NCBI RefSeq assembly: GCF_023035815.1
Contig: NZ_CP073175.1
Coordinates: 1-60,018 of the forward strand
Length of the DNA stretch: 60,018 bases
Direction: 5' to 3'
Origin: Borrelia parkeri
GTDB taxonomy: Bacteria; Spirochaetota; Spirochaetia; Borreliales; Borreliaceae
Shown: in pieces, positions 19,684 to 29,512 of the stretch
Layout of the letters: the number at the start of each line of letters is the position of its first letter
Position numbering within the stretch: the first letter of the stretch is position 1
Made by a program: the position numbers and the translations under genes
The notes under the pieces: model-generated
The model's input: the letters and a program-made list of their open reading frames with translations, nothing else
Told to the model about the DNA's origin: nothing
The model's database searches: none

Positions 19684-20727
19684 TTATTGTTGTCCACTAG
19701 TTGCTGTTTCTGCAGGTGTAGTAGAATCTGCAGATTTATCTTCTTGTTTAACTGTAGCTAGTGCTTCACTTATTGTTTTTAAACCAGTATCAACAGTTTT
19801 TCTTATTGCTATTATTAGAGTACTTAAAGTCTTACCAACAGCATTAGCAGCTACTCCATTTACTGCATTGGCATATTTATCATCATTATTAGCAGCAAAT
19901 TTACCATCTTTAGCCATAGCTCGCAGTGCAATACCAGCAGCAATAACTGCATCTTTCTGTGCTGCTGCACCAAAATCTTTATTATCATCTTTCTTAGCAG
20001 CAGCAATCTCAGCAGCATTCTTTGCCTGATCAATTTCAATCTCATTATTAGCAGCCTCACCCGACTTAGCAATAGCTTTTAATATGTCAGCCCCAGTTAC
20101 TGCTCCAATAGATGAGCTAGCAGCAGCAGCTTGTGCTTCTTCAGCATTAGCTTTACCACCAAACAACTTACCAACTACTTTATTCTTCTCTCCACTAGTT
20201 TTAGTAGCATCTGCATTCCCTTCATTGTCTTTTAAAACTATATCAACCATTGTTTTCATTCCTTTAACAAGTGTGTTTACTGCATCTTTATTAGCAGGTG
20301 CAGCATCAGTATCTTTAACAGCATTACCAATAACAGTATCAGTAGTAGCCCCTTTTGATGCCTCCTTTGCTCCTGCAGCAATTTTATCTAATGTCCCTGT
20401 AATAAATTGCGCAACTACTTCTTTTACTTTTGGATAGTTACTATTCTCTGCCATCACAGTGTTTAATTTATTTTTTACTGATATCATAGTAGTTTCAATA
20501 TCACTAAAGTATTTCCCTATATCAGATTTTTTAGTTTCTGCTTTAATACCAAAAGCCCCAGAAACCATATCAGAAAGAGAAGTAAAAACATCTAAGAACC
20601 CTTTACCCAAATTAGCAATAGAAGTTAAGAATGTGGTTTTAGGATCTTCCACCTTAGCACTACCACTGCCACAGCCAAGAAGTAAAAATAAAGTCATTAA
20701 TAACGCACAAAAAGTAATTCTTTTCAT
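19684..20727 (-). CDS. vlp: Variable large protein, group A, with UHS
   Basis: The product has 347 residues from the UHS ATG at 20727. The signal is the TFC variant ending LLLGC, so the lipidated Cys follows Gly rather than Ser. The A-type N-terminus ([34 protein letters not shown]) is followed by a variable centre and [19 protein letters not shown], ending ETATSGQQ. Unlike other left-arm genes it precedes a terminase/bdr segment rather than a vsp. The headless A cassette 20854 lies upstream. Confidence 0.92.
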   Translation of the reverse strand: MKRITFCALLMTLFLLLGCGSGSAKVEDPKTTFLTSIANLGKGFLDVFTSLSDMVSGAFGIKAETKKSDIGKYFSDIETTMISVKNKLNTVMAENSNYPKVKEVVAQFITGTLDKIAAGAKEASKGATTDTVIGNAVKDTDAAPANKDAVNTLVKGMKTMVDIVLKDNEGNADATKTSGEKNKVVGKLFGGKANAEEAQAAAASSSIGAVTGADILKAIAKSGEAANNEIEIDQAKNAAEIAAAKKDDNKDFGAAAQKDAVIAAGIALRAMAKDGKFAANNDDKYANAVNGVAANAVGKTLSTLIIAIRKTVDTGLKTISEALATVKQEDKSADSTTPAETATSGQQ

Positions 20728-20853
20728 TATCACGTGCCTCCTTATTACCTCAGGGGAGCTAGATAAAAACAAAAGGAAAACGAATCCCATGAAGAGAAGA
20801 GTTTTCCTAAAATGACTTTATTTAGTTATGTATTTGTTATTACTTATTTATTG

Positions 20854-21652
20854 TTACTGTCCACTAGCTGTTGCGCCTGTAGGCGTAGTAGAATCTACAG
20901 ATTTATCTTCTTGTGTAACTGTAGCAAGAGCATCACTTATTGATTTTAATCCACTATCAACAGTATTCCTAATAGCAATAATAAGAGTACTTAAAGTCTT
21001 ACCAACAGCACTAGCCGCTGCTCCATTAACTGCATGGGCAGATTTCTCTTCATTACTCTTAACAGCAAATTTACCACCCTTAGCCATAGCTCTTAAGGCT
21101 ATTCCTGCTGCTATTACCGCATCCTTCTTTTCAAATAATTTTCCAATGTCTTTTTTATCATCTTCTGCTGTTTTAGTAGCAGTAGCATTTCTCTCATTGT
21201 CTTTTAACACTACACCAACTATTGTCTTAGTCCCTTTAACAAGAGAATTTACACTTGCTGCATCTGCTGCTACAGCAGCCTGATCTGCAGTAGAATTCCC
21301 ACTTGTAGCCCCACTAGCAGCGGTCTTAGCCACCATCAGAAATCTTGTCTAATACATCTGTAATAAATGTATCAACAACTTCCTTCACTTTTGGATAATT
21401 ACCATGCTCTGTAACTACAGTGTTTAACTTCTCTTTAACCGATGTCATAGTGTCAGCAATATTAGTGAAATAAGCTCCAATATCACTCTTTTTTGTTTCT
21501 GCTTTAATGCCCAAAGCCCCAGCAACCATATCAGAAAGGGAAGTAAAAACATCTAAGAACCCTTTACCCAAATTAGCAATAGAAGTTAAAAACATGGTTT
21601 TAGAATCTTCAGCATTAGTACTCCCACCCCCACAGCTAAGAAGTAAAAATAA
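20854..21652 (-). pseudogene. Silent vlp cassette, group A, frameshifted and deleted
   Basis: Homology runs from [18 protein letters not shown] (21652). A one-base insertion near 21330 (GATGGTGGCTAAG where GATGGTGCTAAG is expected) shifts the frame between DKISDG and AKTAASGAT. In addition DIGKLFEKKDAVIAAG joins directly, so about 65 residues holding the GAVTGADIL region are gone. The C-terminal part is intact, ending TGATASGQ. It follows the vsp 21884 through a linker with the same 35-base loss as 8333. Confidence 0.87.
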
Positions 21653-21883
21653 TATAAAATTAAAATCAAGGCATAAATATAAATCTAAAAAATAAAAGTA
21701 ATCAAAAAAATCTAAGAAGTATAATAAAGAAGTAAAGCAAAAAAATAGAGAATAAAGAAACAAAATAAGCTAAGAGAAAAAAACTCCTAGCTTATTATTT
21801 ATAGACTTTATTTTATCAGATAATTACGATTGATTAAAAACTAATCTTATAATCCTATAATAATTAAATAATTTATTTCTTAA

Positions 21884-22522
21884 TTAGAACTTAGTAGGTT
21901 CTACCTTAGCAGGAGTTGTAAGCTCCTTAATTGCAGCCGTTACTGCATCTTCAGCGGCCGTTAACAATTCACCAATAGCTATGTTTAACTGCCCAAGTTC
22001 AGTAGCTCCTTTATCTTTAGTATTATTTGTTATAAGTAAAGCTGCTTTTGCATGATCGTCAGTAGCTCCTTCTTTACCAAGATCAGTATGATTGGTTTTC
22101 AATTTACCTAAGAACGCTTCGGCTTTGCTTTTAGAATCATTAACTTTTTGCTTCAATTCATCAGAAAGTTCGTTTGTTTTTGCTAATGTGTCTAATTTAG
22201 ACTTTACAGTTGATATTATTTGAAATGACCCTGCAATTATACCCCCATTATGATTATTATCAGTAGCAAGAGTATCTCCGTTTTGGATTTTCTTACCAAT
22301 AGCTTTAGCGAGTTCATCAATGGACTTAACTAAAGTATGAACGTCTTTAACATTTTTTGCAAAAGCTACAGCCTCTTTTATGTTATTAGTTATTTTAGCT
22401 AAATCAATAACAGTTCCATCAGACTTAGCCGCTTGTCCATCTTTAGGAGAAGTCCCTGAATTATTACAAGACATAAGTAAAAATAAAGTCATTAATAACG
22501 CACAAAAAGTAATTCTTTTCAT
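21884..22522 (-). CDS. vsp: Variable small protein (vsp) cassette
   Basis: This 212-residue Vsp starts at the UHS ATG 22522 with the TFC signal and [11 protein letters not shown]. Its unusual segments are [21 protein letters not shown] and the C-terminus [11 protein letters not shown], unlike the PSN ends of its relatives. Bdr 22716 lies upstream. This is the innermost left-arm antigen gene, next to the prophage-like core. Confidence 0.92.
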   Translation of the reverse strand: MKRITFCALLMTLFLLMSCNNSGTSPKDGQAAKSDGTVIDLAKITNNIKEAVAFAKNVKDVHTLVKSIDELAKAIGKKIQNGDTLATDNNHNGGIIAGSFQIISTVKSKLDTLAKTNELSDELKQKVNDSKSKAEAFLGKLKTNHTDLGKEGATDDHAKAALLITNNTKDKGATELGQLNIAIGELLTAAEDAVTAAIKELTTPAKVEPTKF

Positions 22523-22715
22523 TATCACGTGCCTCCTTATTACCTCAGGGACAAGATGGTTAACAAGCTTCGAACAAAATAAAAAAAGCTAAGAGCATAG
22601 ATACTTTAACATTTCAGAAATTAAACACAACATAACAACTAATCTATTAATTGTCTCTAACAAAATTTAAATAATTTTTGTAAAAAAAATTAAATAAGGG
22701 ACTAATTAAATAAAT

Positions 22716-23357
22716 TTACTTTACTAATAATGACATTAATGCTAAGAATATTCCTATATTAAGGGTAATAAGGGTTCCAAACATCCAATTATGTAGTCTT
22801 GATGTACTCTTAAATTCTGATGTGGCTTTATCAAGTTTATTATCAAGCTCCATTTTGTTAACATCAATCTTATTATCCAAGTCTTTAATGTCAGATCTTA
22901 ATTCACTTCTGACTGTATCAATCTTATTATCCAGGTCTTTAATATCAGATCTTAATTCACTTCTGACTGTATCAATCTTATTATCCAGGTCTTTAAATTT
23001 AGTGTCAATCTTTACATTTAAGTTACTTTCAATAGAATCTATTTTGTTATCAAGGTCTTTAATATCAGATTTTAACTCATTTCTAACAATGTCAATCTTG
23101 TTATCAAGCTCAGTTTTAACAGAAATAATCTCAGATTTTAAACTACGCTCTAACATCTCAAGTTTTAAGTTAAAATTACTCTCTAAATACTCAATATCTT
23201 TATAAGTTAGTTCATTACGATAATATCTTTTAGAGAGATCATTTGCAACAAAATCTTGCATACCCATTTTTACAAATTCTTGATATATAATCTCCTCTGT
23301 AATATGCCCATTAAAAATTTGTGTATTAACAACAGAATGTAGTGATGAATCTTGCAT
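22716..23357 (-). CDS. bdr: Bdr protein, QDSSLH type, long repeats
   Basis: This 213-residue Bdr starts MQDSSLHSVVNTQIFNGHIT. The middle has near-identical tandem units of VRSELRSDIKDLDNKIDT, and it ends with ELDNKLDKATSEFKST and the membrane helix MFGTLITLNIGIFLALMSLL. It lies directly downstream of the terminase remnant, which is the normal phage-like position for bdr in Borrelia prophage plasmids. This may be the founding junction for the other bdr copies. Confidence 0.93.
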   Translation of the reverse strand: MQDSSLHSVVNTQIFNGHITEEIIYQEFVKMGMQDFVANDLSKRYYRNELTYKDIEYLESNFNLKLEMLERSLKSEIISVKTELDNKIDIVRNELKSDIKDLDNKIDSIESNLNVKIDTKFKDLDNKIDTVRSELRSDIKDLDNKIDTVRSELRSDIKDLDNKIDVNKMELDNKLDKATSEFKSTSRLHNWMFGTLITLNIGIFLALMSLLVK

Positions 23358-23396
23358 AAAATCTCCTTATGTAATTATTATATAATATTTTAAGTA

Positions 23397-24688
23397 TTAT
23401 AGGAACCTTATGTTAGTAACATATACTTTAAAAGAACGGGTACCCAGAGTCAATAACATATATGATGCTGAGAGGATATCTAATGAATCATCATCACCCT
23501 TACCATCTGCTTAGAAGTAGCAAATAATTCTATTAACATAGTAATTCTAGTAAATTTATTACTTATAGGTTTAATTGGAGCAACTTTAAACTTATGACTC
23601 ATACCCACTCTAAGTGTAAGAAATGCTTTAGTTACATTCCCATGCCCAAAAACGTTATCCCTATCTTCAACATATAGTGTATGTACATTAAGATTTGTAA
23701 GTATAGTTTTAATTATATTTAACACTCTAGGATCACCTGCTGTAATTTTTCTTGAAATATAAATGCATAATAACTTTGATCTACTCGCTCTAGAACACAA
23801 ATAGCTGTATTATCTCCTCCAATACTGTATGCAGGATCTAAATATGCTATTGAGGAGATAAATTCATGATTACTTGTAAGATTAATATTAGTAAATATCG
23901 CATCATTAGATGCAACCCATTCTCCAAGTAAAACCCTTGCTTTATATGTTGGCATTCCTCTGCAAATCTCTTCTTAGGTTTTAATAAAATCCCTAGAAAT
24001 TAATTTATTATCATATGTTGTAAAGTTATATGTAGAGTAAATTTTTGTGTTATCAATATAATTCCTTTTAAAGAAATGCTCTGGACTCTCAGGATTGGTA
24101 TCAAATATAATTGTTTCCATACCTACTCTAAGTCTCTTTAAACATTCTATTAATGTTTCCTTATGAAGAGTAGTTGCTTCATTAACGTAAATAAGTGCAG
24201 AATAAACACCTCTAAACCGCTCAAAATCACTCACCCCTATCACCACCATACAGATTAACTTTTAGAGAGTCTCTTTCAAAATACGATGTATTAGAAAATT
24301 TTGGCTTAAAGGGTATCTTAAGCATGTTAGCAATCTTTTCAAACTCACCCACAACATTAATCTCTAATGATTTTTGTGAATTACCTATTATAAAATTATT
24401 AGTATCTTCTATATATAAATGTCTATTCTTAATGAGTATCTTTAGATATAAATAACATGCTAGAAATGTTTTACCGCTAGAAATCCCACCTGATAGGATA
24501 ATCTTACTTTGTTTATTCTTCTCAATGTTATATATTACCTCAAGTTATTTTGAAGTTGAATATTTATTCTTAAATCCTTTAAAATCAATGTCCAATCCTT
24601 TCGGTTTAATTAAATCTGATATATCAACACCATATTTTTTATATTTCTTTTTCAATTTGATAAATAGACTTGATTTTAGAAATTCCAT
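23397..24688 (-). pseudogene. Degraded phage terminase large subunit
   Basis: The large terminase packages phage DNA. Reading from ATG 24688, the frame MEFLKSSLFIKLKK meets TAA after YSTSK, then gives ILSGGISSGKTFLACYLY, a Walker A motif. It continues past a shift near 24235 (GGGG run) into SDFERFRGVYSALIYVNEA, the Walker B region. A TAA follows DFIKT, then MPTYKARVLLGEWVASND, a shift near LQQ/AGDPRV, EDRDNVFGHGNVTKAF, and a last shift before DDDSLDILSASYMLL. At least two stops and three shifts mean no function. It lies directly after the DUF603 gene. Confidence 0.85.
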
Positions 24689-24693
24689 TTCTA

Positions 24694-25254
24694 TTATTCC
24701 CTACCTTTACTAAGGTCAAGTACAGACTTAAGTTTAAGCAAGGGTTTATAACATAAAGTCATTTCTTTACTTGCAATACTTGTCTCAAGCTCATTAAGTT
24801 TAGTTATTTTCAAAACAAGTTCTTCATTAAGACTTGCATAGTTATTAGAATCTGAATTTCTAATTTTTTCCTTTTGATTCTCTATCTCTTCATGCAACGC
24901 TACAGCCCTACTCAAATCTTCTTGTAATTCTAATTGAAAATATTTATTGAATGAATTTAAGAAACGTAATGCTATCTTATTTTTTTCAATCTCTACTTGA
25001 TTCTTAAGTCTATTTGCTTCACTCTCAGTCTCAAAACTTCGGGCAAGCATATTATTGAAAGTATCTTCACGAATAGTAATTTTACTATTTTCATTCTCAT
25101 ACTGCTGGTCATCTTTAATCTCTTCCCATTTGCGTCGCATCTTTCCTACATTAACACGACTAACTCCAAGCTCTTTTGCAATACTAGCGTCATTAAGTTT
25201 TCCTTCTCTAAAATACACAACATAATCATCTAATGATTTCTTTATCCTGCTCAT
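24694..25254 (-). CDS. DUF603 protein, likely small terminase-like
   Basis: The product has 186 residues from ATG 25254 (MSRIKKSLDDYV), preceded by AAGAG. The in-frame hydrophobic extension up to 25365 has no ribosome site and is rejected. An N-terminal helix-turn-helix is visible (DASIAKELGVSRVNVGKMRR), followed by a long coiled coil (about residues 55-165). This matches the Borrelia DUF603 family. Its place immediately before the terminase large subunit suggests a DNA-recognising small terminase role, which is inference. It is divergent from mlp. Confidence 0.85.
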   Translation of the reverse strand: MSRIKKSLDDYVVYFREGKLNDASIAKELGVSRVNVGKMRRKWEEIKDDQQYENENSKITIREDTFNNMLARSFETESEANRLKNQVEIEKNKIALRFLNSFNKYFQLELQEDLSRAVALHEEIENQKEKIRNSDSNNYASLNEELVLKITKLNELETSIASKEMTLCYKPLLKLKSVLDLSKGRE

Positions 25255-25383
25255 ATCTCTTAACATAAAAGTTATAACAAAACAATAATTTTTACAAAAA
25301 CAATTAATACCTATAAGTACATGCACACTAAAGACGTGTAAATAGAGATATATTTTTAAAATCAAAAAGATAAGGGGATTTAT

Positions 25384-25812
25384 ATGAATAAAATTAATTT
25401 TATTTTGGTGTTGGCACTACTAATTAGTAGTTGTGAATATGAGCATGGAAATGCTACACCTAAGAGTAGAGTTAAAAGAAACTTGGAAGAACAAGAAGAA
25501 GTACAAAAAACACCTGAAGAAGTGTTAAGAGAAAAATTAAATGATACTCAAAAGCAAGGATTAGAATTTTTAAAAGATACTTTAGGTGATGATAATAAGC
25601 TAAATGAAATTCTAAAACAAGATGAAAGCAAAGTTAAAGCTGCACTTGAACATATAAATACTGAGCTTGAAAAATGCAAAGGTGATAATGCTAGCCAGCA
25701 AAAAGAAACTTTTAAAACTCTAGTAAAGGAATATTTTAAAGGAAATAATAATTTAGACAATATTGTTGGTGAAAACAGTCAATTACAAAGCATGTGTGGA
25801 GCAGGAAGTTAA
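25384..25812 (+). CDS. mlp: Mlp family lipoprotein
   Basis: The product has 142 residues. The signal MNKINFILVLALLISSC is followed by a charged tether and the Mlp core: EEVLREKLNDTQKQGLEFLK, LGDDNKLNEIL, KVKAALEHINTELEKC, QQKETFKTLVKEYF. Mlp (2.9-type) lipoproteins are encoded on cp32-like prophages of Borrelia and lie on the cell surface; their function is unclear. GGGG with seven bases of spacing precedes the ATG. It is the only plus-strand gene between the left arm and the recombinase and is divergent from DUF603. Confidence 0.93.
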   Translation: MNKINFILVLALLISSCEYEHGNATPKSRVKRNLEEQEEVQKTPEEVLREKLNDTQKQGLEFLKDTLGDDNKLNEILKQDESKVKAALEHINTELEKCKGDNASQQKETFKTLVKEYFKGNNNLDNIVGENSQLQSMCGAGS

Positions 25813-26278
25813 AAGCACCTCTAATAATCAAAAAGTTAAGAAATAATATTTAAGAAAAGTAGATTTAAGAGAATAAGACAACAAATATCCTAGATAAAAA
25901 AGCATGAAAAAGAATAAATTAAACTCGTTATAAAAATGGTAAGAGTAACTATAAAAGTAAACCTTTGGTTAACAGAAAGAGAGAATTTAAAATTTGTACT
26001 AAACAATCCATCATTGCAAAGTAGAAAGCCACTAAATAGACAAATAAAGCACATGTATAGCAAAATTTAAAGTATTTGTTAAAGATAACACAAAGTATAC
26101 TAGATATTTTGTGCTCATCCCTTTAAAAACAACCTTTCTACAAATTACAAGTATTCTATACACAATATTTCTCTTGCAATGGAGACCTTTAAAAATTGAC
26201 TCTACATGTAAGTATTTGCTAATATTTTTATAACTAATTTTATCTATTTTTAAACTATTTAGTTAACTTTGAAATTAC
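25813..26278. other. Gene-free stretch between mlp and recombinase
   Basis: These 466 AT-rich bases have no frame I can defend and no strong hairpin. An early stretch (25870-25960) is purine-rich on the plus strand. I see no repeat from the antigen arms here. A recombinase attachment site could lie in this region, but nothing marks one. Confidence 0.4.
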
Positions 26279-27037
26279 ATGAAAGGGAAACATTTAATTA
26301 ACTGCAATCTTAACTTAAAAATTAAAGAATTAGAAATGCAAAATGAGCGCTTAAGTGAAGAATTATCTCTACTTAAAAGCTCACTTAAAACTAGAAATAC
26401 TAAAAAATTAAACACTCCTGTAAGATTTTATCTAAATGACAAGACAACTAGACTAGTAAAACGTTCTATAGAGAGACTTAAAGAACAAGACCCAATCTCA
26501 GGATGGTTTGTACACTTACTCTCAATTACTGGTTGTAGGGGTGTTGAAATGCAAAATGTAAAACTTACTGACATATATCAAGAGACAAGCAGTAATGGTG
26601 AAGTATTCTATTCTATTCGTGTTAATGTAGCTAAAAAACGCAGCAATATCTGTATAAGAGAAGTAGTTATTAGTAAGTTTGAATTTGATTCTATTATGAG
26701 GGCACATCAAGAATATTTTAGCTCTAGAGACAAAGACAGTAGGCGTACTTACCTATTTCAAAAAAGTAAACTCAAATTTCGTGACAATAAAATTAACATA
26801 ACTGAAATTTCAAAACAATTTAAGGAATTACTTATTAAGGGAGGATTTAAACATCGCAAATCTCTACATATACTCCGTAATATATTTATAGCATCACTAA
26901 AGTCTAGAGGATATAATTCATTTGAAATTAAAGAGCTTATGAAATACTCATCTACTTCTGAGATTGATAATGTTTATGGACTCTCAAGTGCAAGTAAAAT
27001 ACAGGCTTACAAAGATATCAAAACTAGCTTGAAATAA
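26279..27037 (+). CDS. Tyrosine recombinase / phage integrase-like protein
   Basis: The 252-residue product starts with a coiled coil (LNLKIKELEMQNERLSEELS). The catalytic-like domain shows LLSITGCRGVEMQNVKL (first Arg), HILRN (the HxxR box) and a C-terminal VYGLSS (candidate Tyr). The usual GHSS-type His box is KYSST here, so one catalytic position deviates. Members of this family occur on many Borrelia plasmids. Whether it is active is unknown. It converges on the methylase gene with a shared hairpin between them. Confidence 0.75.
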   Translation: MKGKHLINCNLNLKIKELEMQNERLSEELSLLKSSLKTRNTKKLNTPVRFYLNDKTTRLVKRSIERLKEQDPISGWFVHLLSITGCRGVEMQNVKLTDIYQETSSNGEVFYSIRVNVAKKRSNICIREVVISKFEFDSIMRAHQEYFSSRDKDSRRTYLFQKSKLKFRDNKINITEISKQFKELLIKGGFKHRKSLHILRNIFIASLKSRGYNSFEIKELMKYSSTSEIDNVYGLSSASKIQAYKDIKTSLK

Positions 27038-27223
27038 TTATTAATTTTTGCTAATATCTTTAGGGTACTACTCCCCATTTCAAGATTTTTACCAACTTTA
27101 AAATAAATACCTAAAGATAAAATTAGGTATTTATTTACAAAAAAATATTTGTTAAGCTTTTGTTTTTGATAATTCTTTGGTTTATAATATATATATTCTT
27201 TGAACTAAAATTTCATTATGCAG

Positions 27224-27262
27224 GGAAAAAAAGACTCTAAACTTTTCTAGGGTCTTTTTTCC
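27224..27262. terminator. Bidirectional terminator
   Basis: AAAAAAGACTCTA and CTAGGGTCTTTTTT form a stem with one mismatch, A-rich on one side and T-rich on the other. It lies between the convergent recombinase (ends 27037) and methylase (ends 27273), so it can serve both. Confidence 0.8.
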
Positions 27263-27272
27263 ATATACAAAT

Positions 27273-28091
27273 TTACGCCTGCATTTTAAACATTTCCTTT
27301 TGAATATAACGAGTATCACGGAAGTCCATCCTTGACTTATTAGTTTTGTATGAAGTAGCTAGTATTTCATGTTTAGTTTTCTTAAAAATACTTGCTACAC
27401 CAGTTGATCGTGCTACATAGTTTACGAAAAGATTATGCTTTAAGAAAAGCTCAACTACTCTTAAATCATCAAATTCACTTATTGCAAATTGCCAACTATA
27501 TCTCTTCATCTCTATAATAAGCCTTTCTAGAGAATCTAAATTCCATCCACGATTATCAGCAAGATTGCCACGTGAAATTGAATATGGAGGGTCAAGATAT
27601 ACAAATGTTGAGCTTACCTTGTCTCGCCTAGGTAGTGCTGCTAAAAATTTAAAAATATCACGTGACGTAAATATTGCATTATCAAGCATCTCTTTAAATC
27701 TAGACTTATAAGTTTCAAGGGTTTCTAAAAAAAACCTCTTAGCATTACTTCGATTTAACTTCATAGTTGAACCGGATGAACCATAAAGTGAATACAAACA
27801 TCTAAGCACCATGTATTCGATTTTGTCTCTGTTCTCATTAATAATGCTATCATAAATAATTGCATCTCTTACACGCTTGTAGAGCAACTCAGGGTCTTGC
27901 TTTAAGATATAGAAAAACTTATATATAAATTTAGAATTATCATTGAGTATATTGTAATGGGCTAATGGCTTTGCAAAAAATACAGCTCCTGTACCAAAAA
28001 ATCCTTCAATATACTGGGTATGCCTAGGAAAAAGACTTATAATATCAGCACTATAAAGGTATTTACTTCCTTCTCTACTTAGTAGTTTCAA
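27273..28091 (-). CDS. D12-class adenine-N6 DNA methyltransferase
   Basis: The 272-residue product has the SAM-binding motif FFGTGAVFFAKP near residue 31 and the catalytic motif YLDPPYS near residue 169. Both are in the order of Dam-type (D12) enzymes that methylate adenine in a short DNA site. The start appears to be TTG at 28091, overlapping the TGA of the preceding DUF261 gene, so translation is probably coupled. There is no restriction enzyme nearby, which suggests a phage-type solitary methylase. The target site is unknown. It is the last gene of the operon. Confidence 0.88.
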   Translation of the reverse strand: MKLLSREGSKYLYSADIISLFPRHTQYIEGFFGTGAVFFAKPLAHYNILNDNSKFIYKFFYILKQDPELLYKRVRDAIIYDSIINENRDKIEYMVLRCLYSLYGSSGSTMKLNRSNAKRFFLETLETYKSRFKEMLDNAIFTSRDIFKFLAALPRRDKVSSTFVYLDPPYSISRGNLADNRGWNLDSLERLIIEMKRYSWQFAISEFDDLRVVELFLKHNLFVNYVARSTGVASIFKKTKHEILATSYKTNKSRMDFRDTRYIQKEMFKMQA

Positions 28092-28504
28092 TATTTCTTA
28101 AATATTCTCCTTGATGTAATTTCATATTCAACACCCCGCTCCTTAAGCGTCAGTGAATCATAAAGCACAGATGCCGCATTAGTTACTATAAAATGATGAC
28201 CTGGTGTATTTTTGATTTTAACTTCACTTATCTCAAATTCTCCATCTAAACATCTGTAAGCAGGGCCCTCCCACCTCACACTTGTCTTAATACCAAAACT
28301 TTGAAATATACCGGTTGGTGCTAAAATATAACAATTATTTCTCATATATCCTAAATAAACAAATTTGTGATAATTCTTATTTATATCATTAACACTAAAC
28401 TGTAACTTTTTATACTTTTCTATGTAATAATGAAGACATAAAAAGTAACATCCCCATTGACGTACTGCTGAAATTAAATTTGGATTATTTTGCGTTATTT
28501 TCAT
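28088..28504 (-). CDS. DUF261 family protein
   Basis: The 138-residue product has conserved features of the Borrelia DUF261 family: RQWGCYFLCLHYYIEKY near the start, GHHFIVTN in the middle and ITSRRIFKKY at the end. A Cys early and a His late resemble the spacing of papain-like peptidase folds, but that is only a visual impression. It overlaps the methylase start by four bases and belongs to the same operon. Confidence 0.82.
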   Translation of the reverse strand: MKITQNNPNLISAVRQWGCYFLCLHYYIEKYKKLQFSVNDINKNYHKFVYLGYMRNNCYILAPTGIFQSFGIKTSVRWEGPAYRCLDGEFEISEVKIKNTPGHHFIVTNAASVLYDSLTLKERGVEYEITSRRIFKKY

Positions 28505-28523
28505 CTCTAACCTTCAACCTCCA

Positions 28524-28865
28524 TTAAATCTCTAAGTCTGGATCCTCAAGAAGACACTCTACACTACTATCATAAAAGTTTAGAATTTGATCTACAAATA
28601 TAGAAATACTAAAGAAACTAGCTACAAATATACTCCTCTTGTTAATCTTAAGTATCCCATATCTTGAAGCAAAGTCAGAACTCTTTTTGCAAATGCTTAA
28701 AAATACATCTAAACATAACTTAGCATTCCCAATAGTAAGCCCTTCTCTGCAAAGTCTCTCAAATAGCATCTCACCTTGCCTGTCTTTCCTACAAAGTAAA
28801 ACATCTTCAAAATCATATTTAGCTCCCATCATATTTTCTATAAGCTCCCTTTTTGATACTACCAC
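28524..28865 (-). CDS. Unrecognised prophage operon protein
   Basis: The product has 113 residues, probably starting at GTG 28865 with AAGGAGG six bases upstream; the nearer ATG leads straight to a stop. It is helical, with two Cys in the first half (LLCRKDRQGEMLFERLCREG) and a moderately hydrophobic stretch (IFVASFFSISIFVDQI). I do not recognise the family. It sits between ssb and DUF261 in the operon, so a role in phage DNA metabolism is only a guess. Confidence 0.65.
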   Translation of the reverse strand: MVVSKRELIENMMGAKYDFEDVLLCRKDRQGEMLFERLCREGLTIGNAKLCLDVFLSICKKSSDFASRYGILKINKRSIFVASFFSISIFVDQILNFYDSSVECLLEDPDLEI

Positions 28866-28934
28866 CCCATACCTCCTTAACTTTTAATTTACCTTATATA
28901 ACTACTAAAAAGGAATATCTTCATAAAACTCATC

Positions 28935-29318
28935 TTAAGACTGAGAATCATTAGTCTCTTGTGTCTTAATTGACGAATTTAAGATTTGAATATCATTTAC
29001 CAAAATACTGTATTTACTCTTCCCCTCACCTGTACGCTTGTCATGCCAATTCTCACAGACAAGGGATCCACTAAGTACAACTTGAACCCCTCGTTTAAGC
29101 AAAGAAGTCAGGCTTTCGGCTCTAGAGCCAAAAATCACACAGTCAAAAAATTGTGCTTGTCTCTCCCACGAACTACTCCTCTTAACACCTCTATTATTAG
29201 CCAGAGTAAATTTTAATATAGGAAGACTATTACTAGTATAAGTAATCTCACAGTCTCTTGTTAAACGACCAGACATATTTAACGAATTAATATCAAACAC
29301 CAGAACTCTCCTCATCAT
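28935..29318 (-). CDS. ssb: Single-stranded DNA-binding protein (plasmid/phage SSB)
   Basis: The OB-fold SSB signature is clear: LNMSGRLTRDCEITYT, FTLANNRG, FFDCVIFGSRAESL, KRGVQVVLSGSLVCENW and KYSILVNDIQIL. At about 127 residues it lacks the long acidic tail of bacterial SSB. An alternative GTG start at 29300 (VFDINSLNM) has a better AGGAGA site. It overlaps the end of the small membrane protein. With the exonuclease and ERF genes it completes a recombination set. Confidence 0.92.
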   Translation of the reverse strand: MMRRVLVFDINSLNMSGRLTRDCEITYTSNSLPILKFTLANNRGVKRSSSWERQAQFFDCVIFGSRAESLTSLLKRGVQVVLSGSLVCENWHDKRTGEGKSKYSILVNDIQILNSSIKTQETNDSQS

Positions 29319-29502
29319 AAATCCTACTTAAAGCATCCATACGTCTTAAATCACAATCAAGTCTTCTCATATTTTCTAAAATTTCTCGTCTTGAATAATA
29401 ATCCTGAATGAGTCTCGCTATACTTCGCATGCAAAACTTACATAAAAATCTTAAAGCCTTATAAGTAATTACTAAAAATAAAACCATAAATATAAACCTC
29501 AT
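29293..29502 (-). CDS. Small membrane protein of unknown function
   Basis: About 69 residues from ATG 29502 (MRFIFMVLFLVITYKAL), chosen over an upstream ATG because AAGG lies eight bases before it. There is one N-terminal membrane helix and then a basic, helical tail (SIARLIQDYYSRREILENMRR). It overlaps the ssb start. I do not recognise the family. Confidence 0.65.
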   Translation of the reverse strand: MRFIFMVLFLVITYKALRFLCKFCMRSIARLIQDYYSRREILENMRRLDCDLRRMDALSRIYDEESSGV

Positions 29503-29512
29503 AAAGGTACCC

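Noticed and set aside
12546..23357. Regularly repeated short units suggesting a CRISPR array
   Set aside because: The repeats are in-frame Bdr coding repeats of variable length without unique spacers, and no cas genes are present.
25813..26278. tRNA, small RNA or attachment site near the recombinase
   Set aside because: No cloverleaf, no strong stem and no repeated half-site visible; no support. No tRNA or rRNA seen anywhere in the window.
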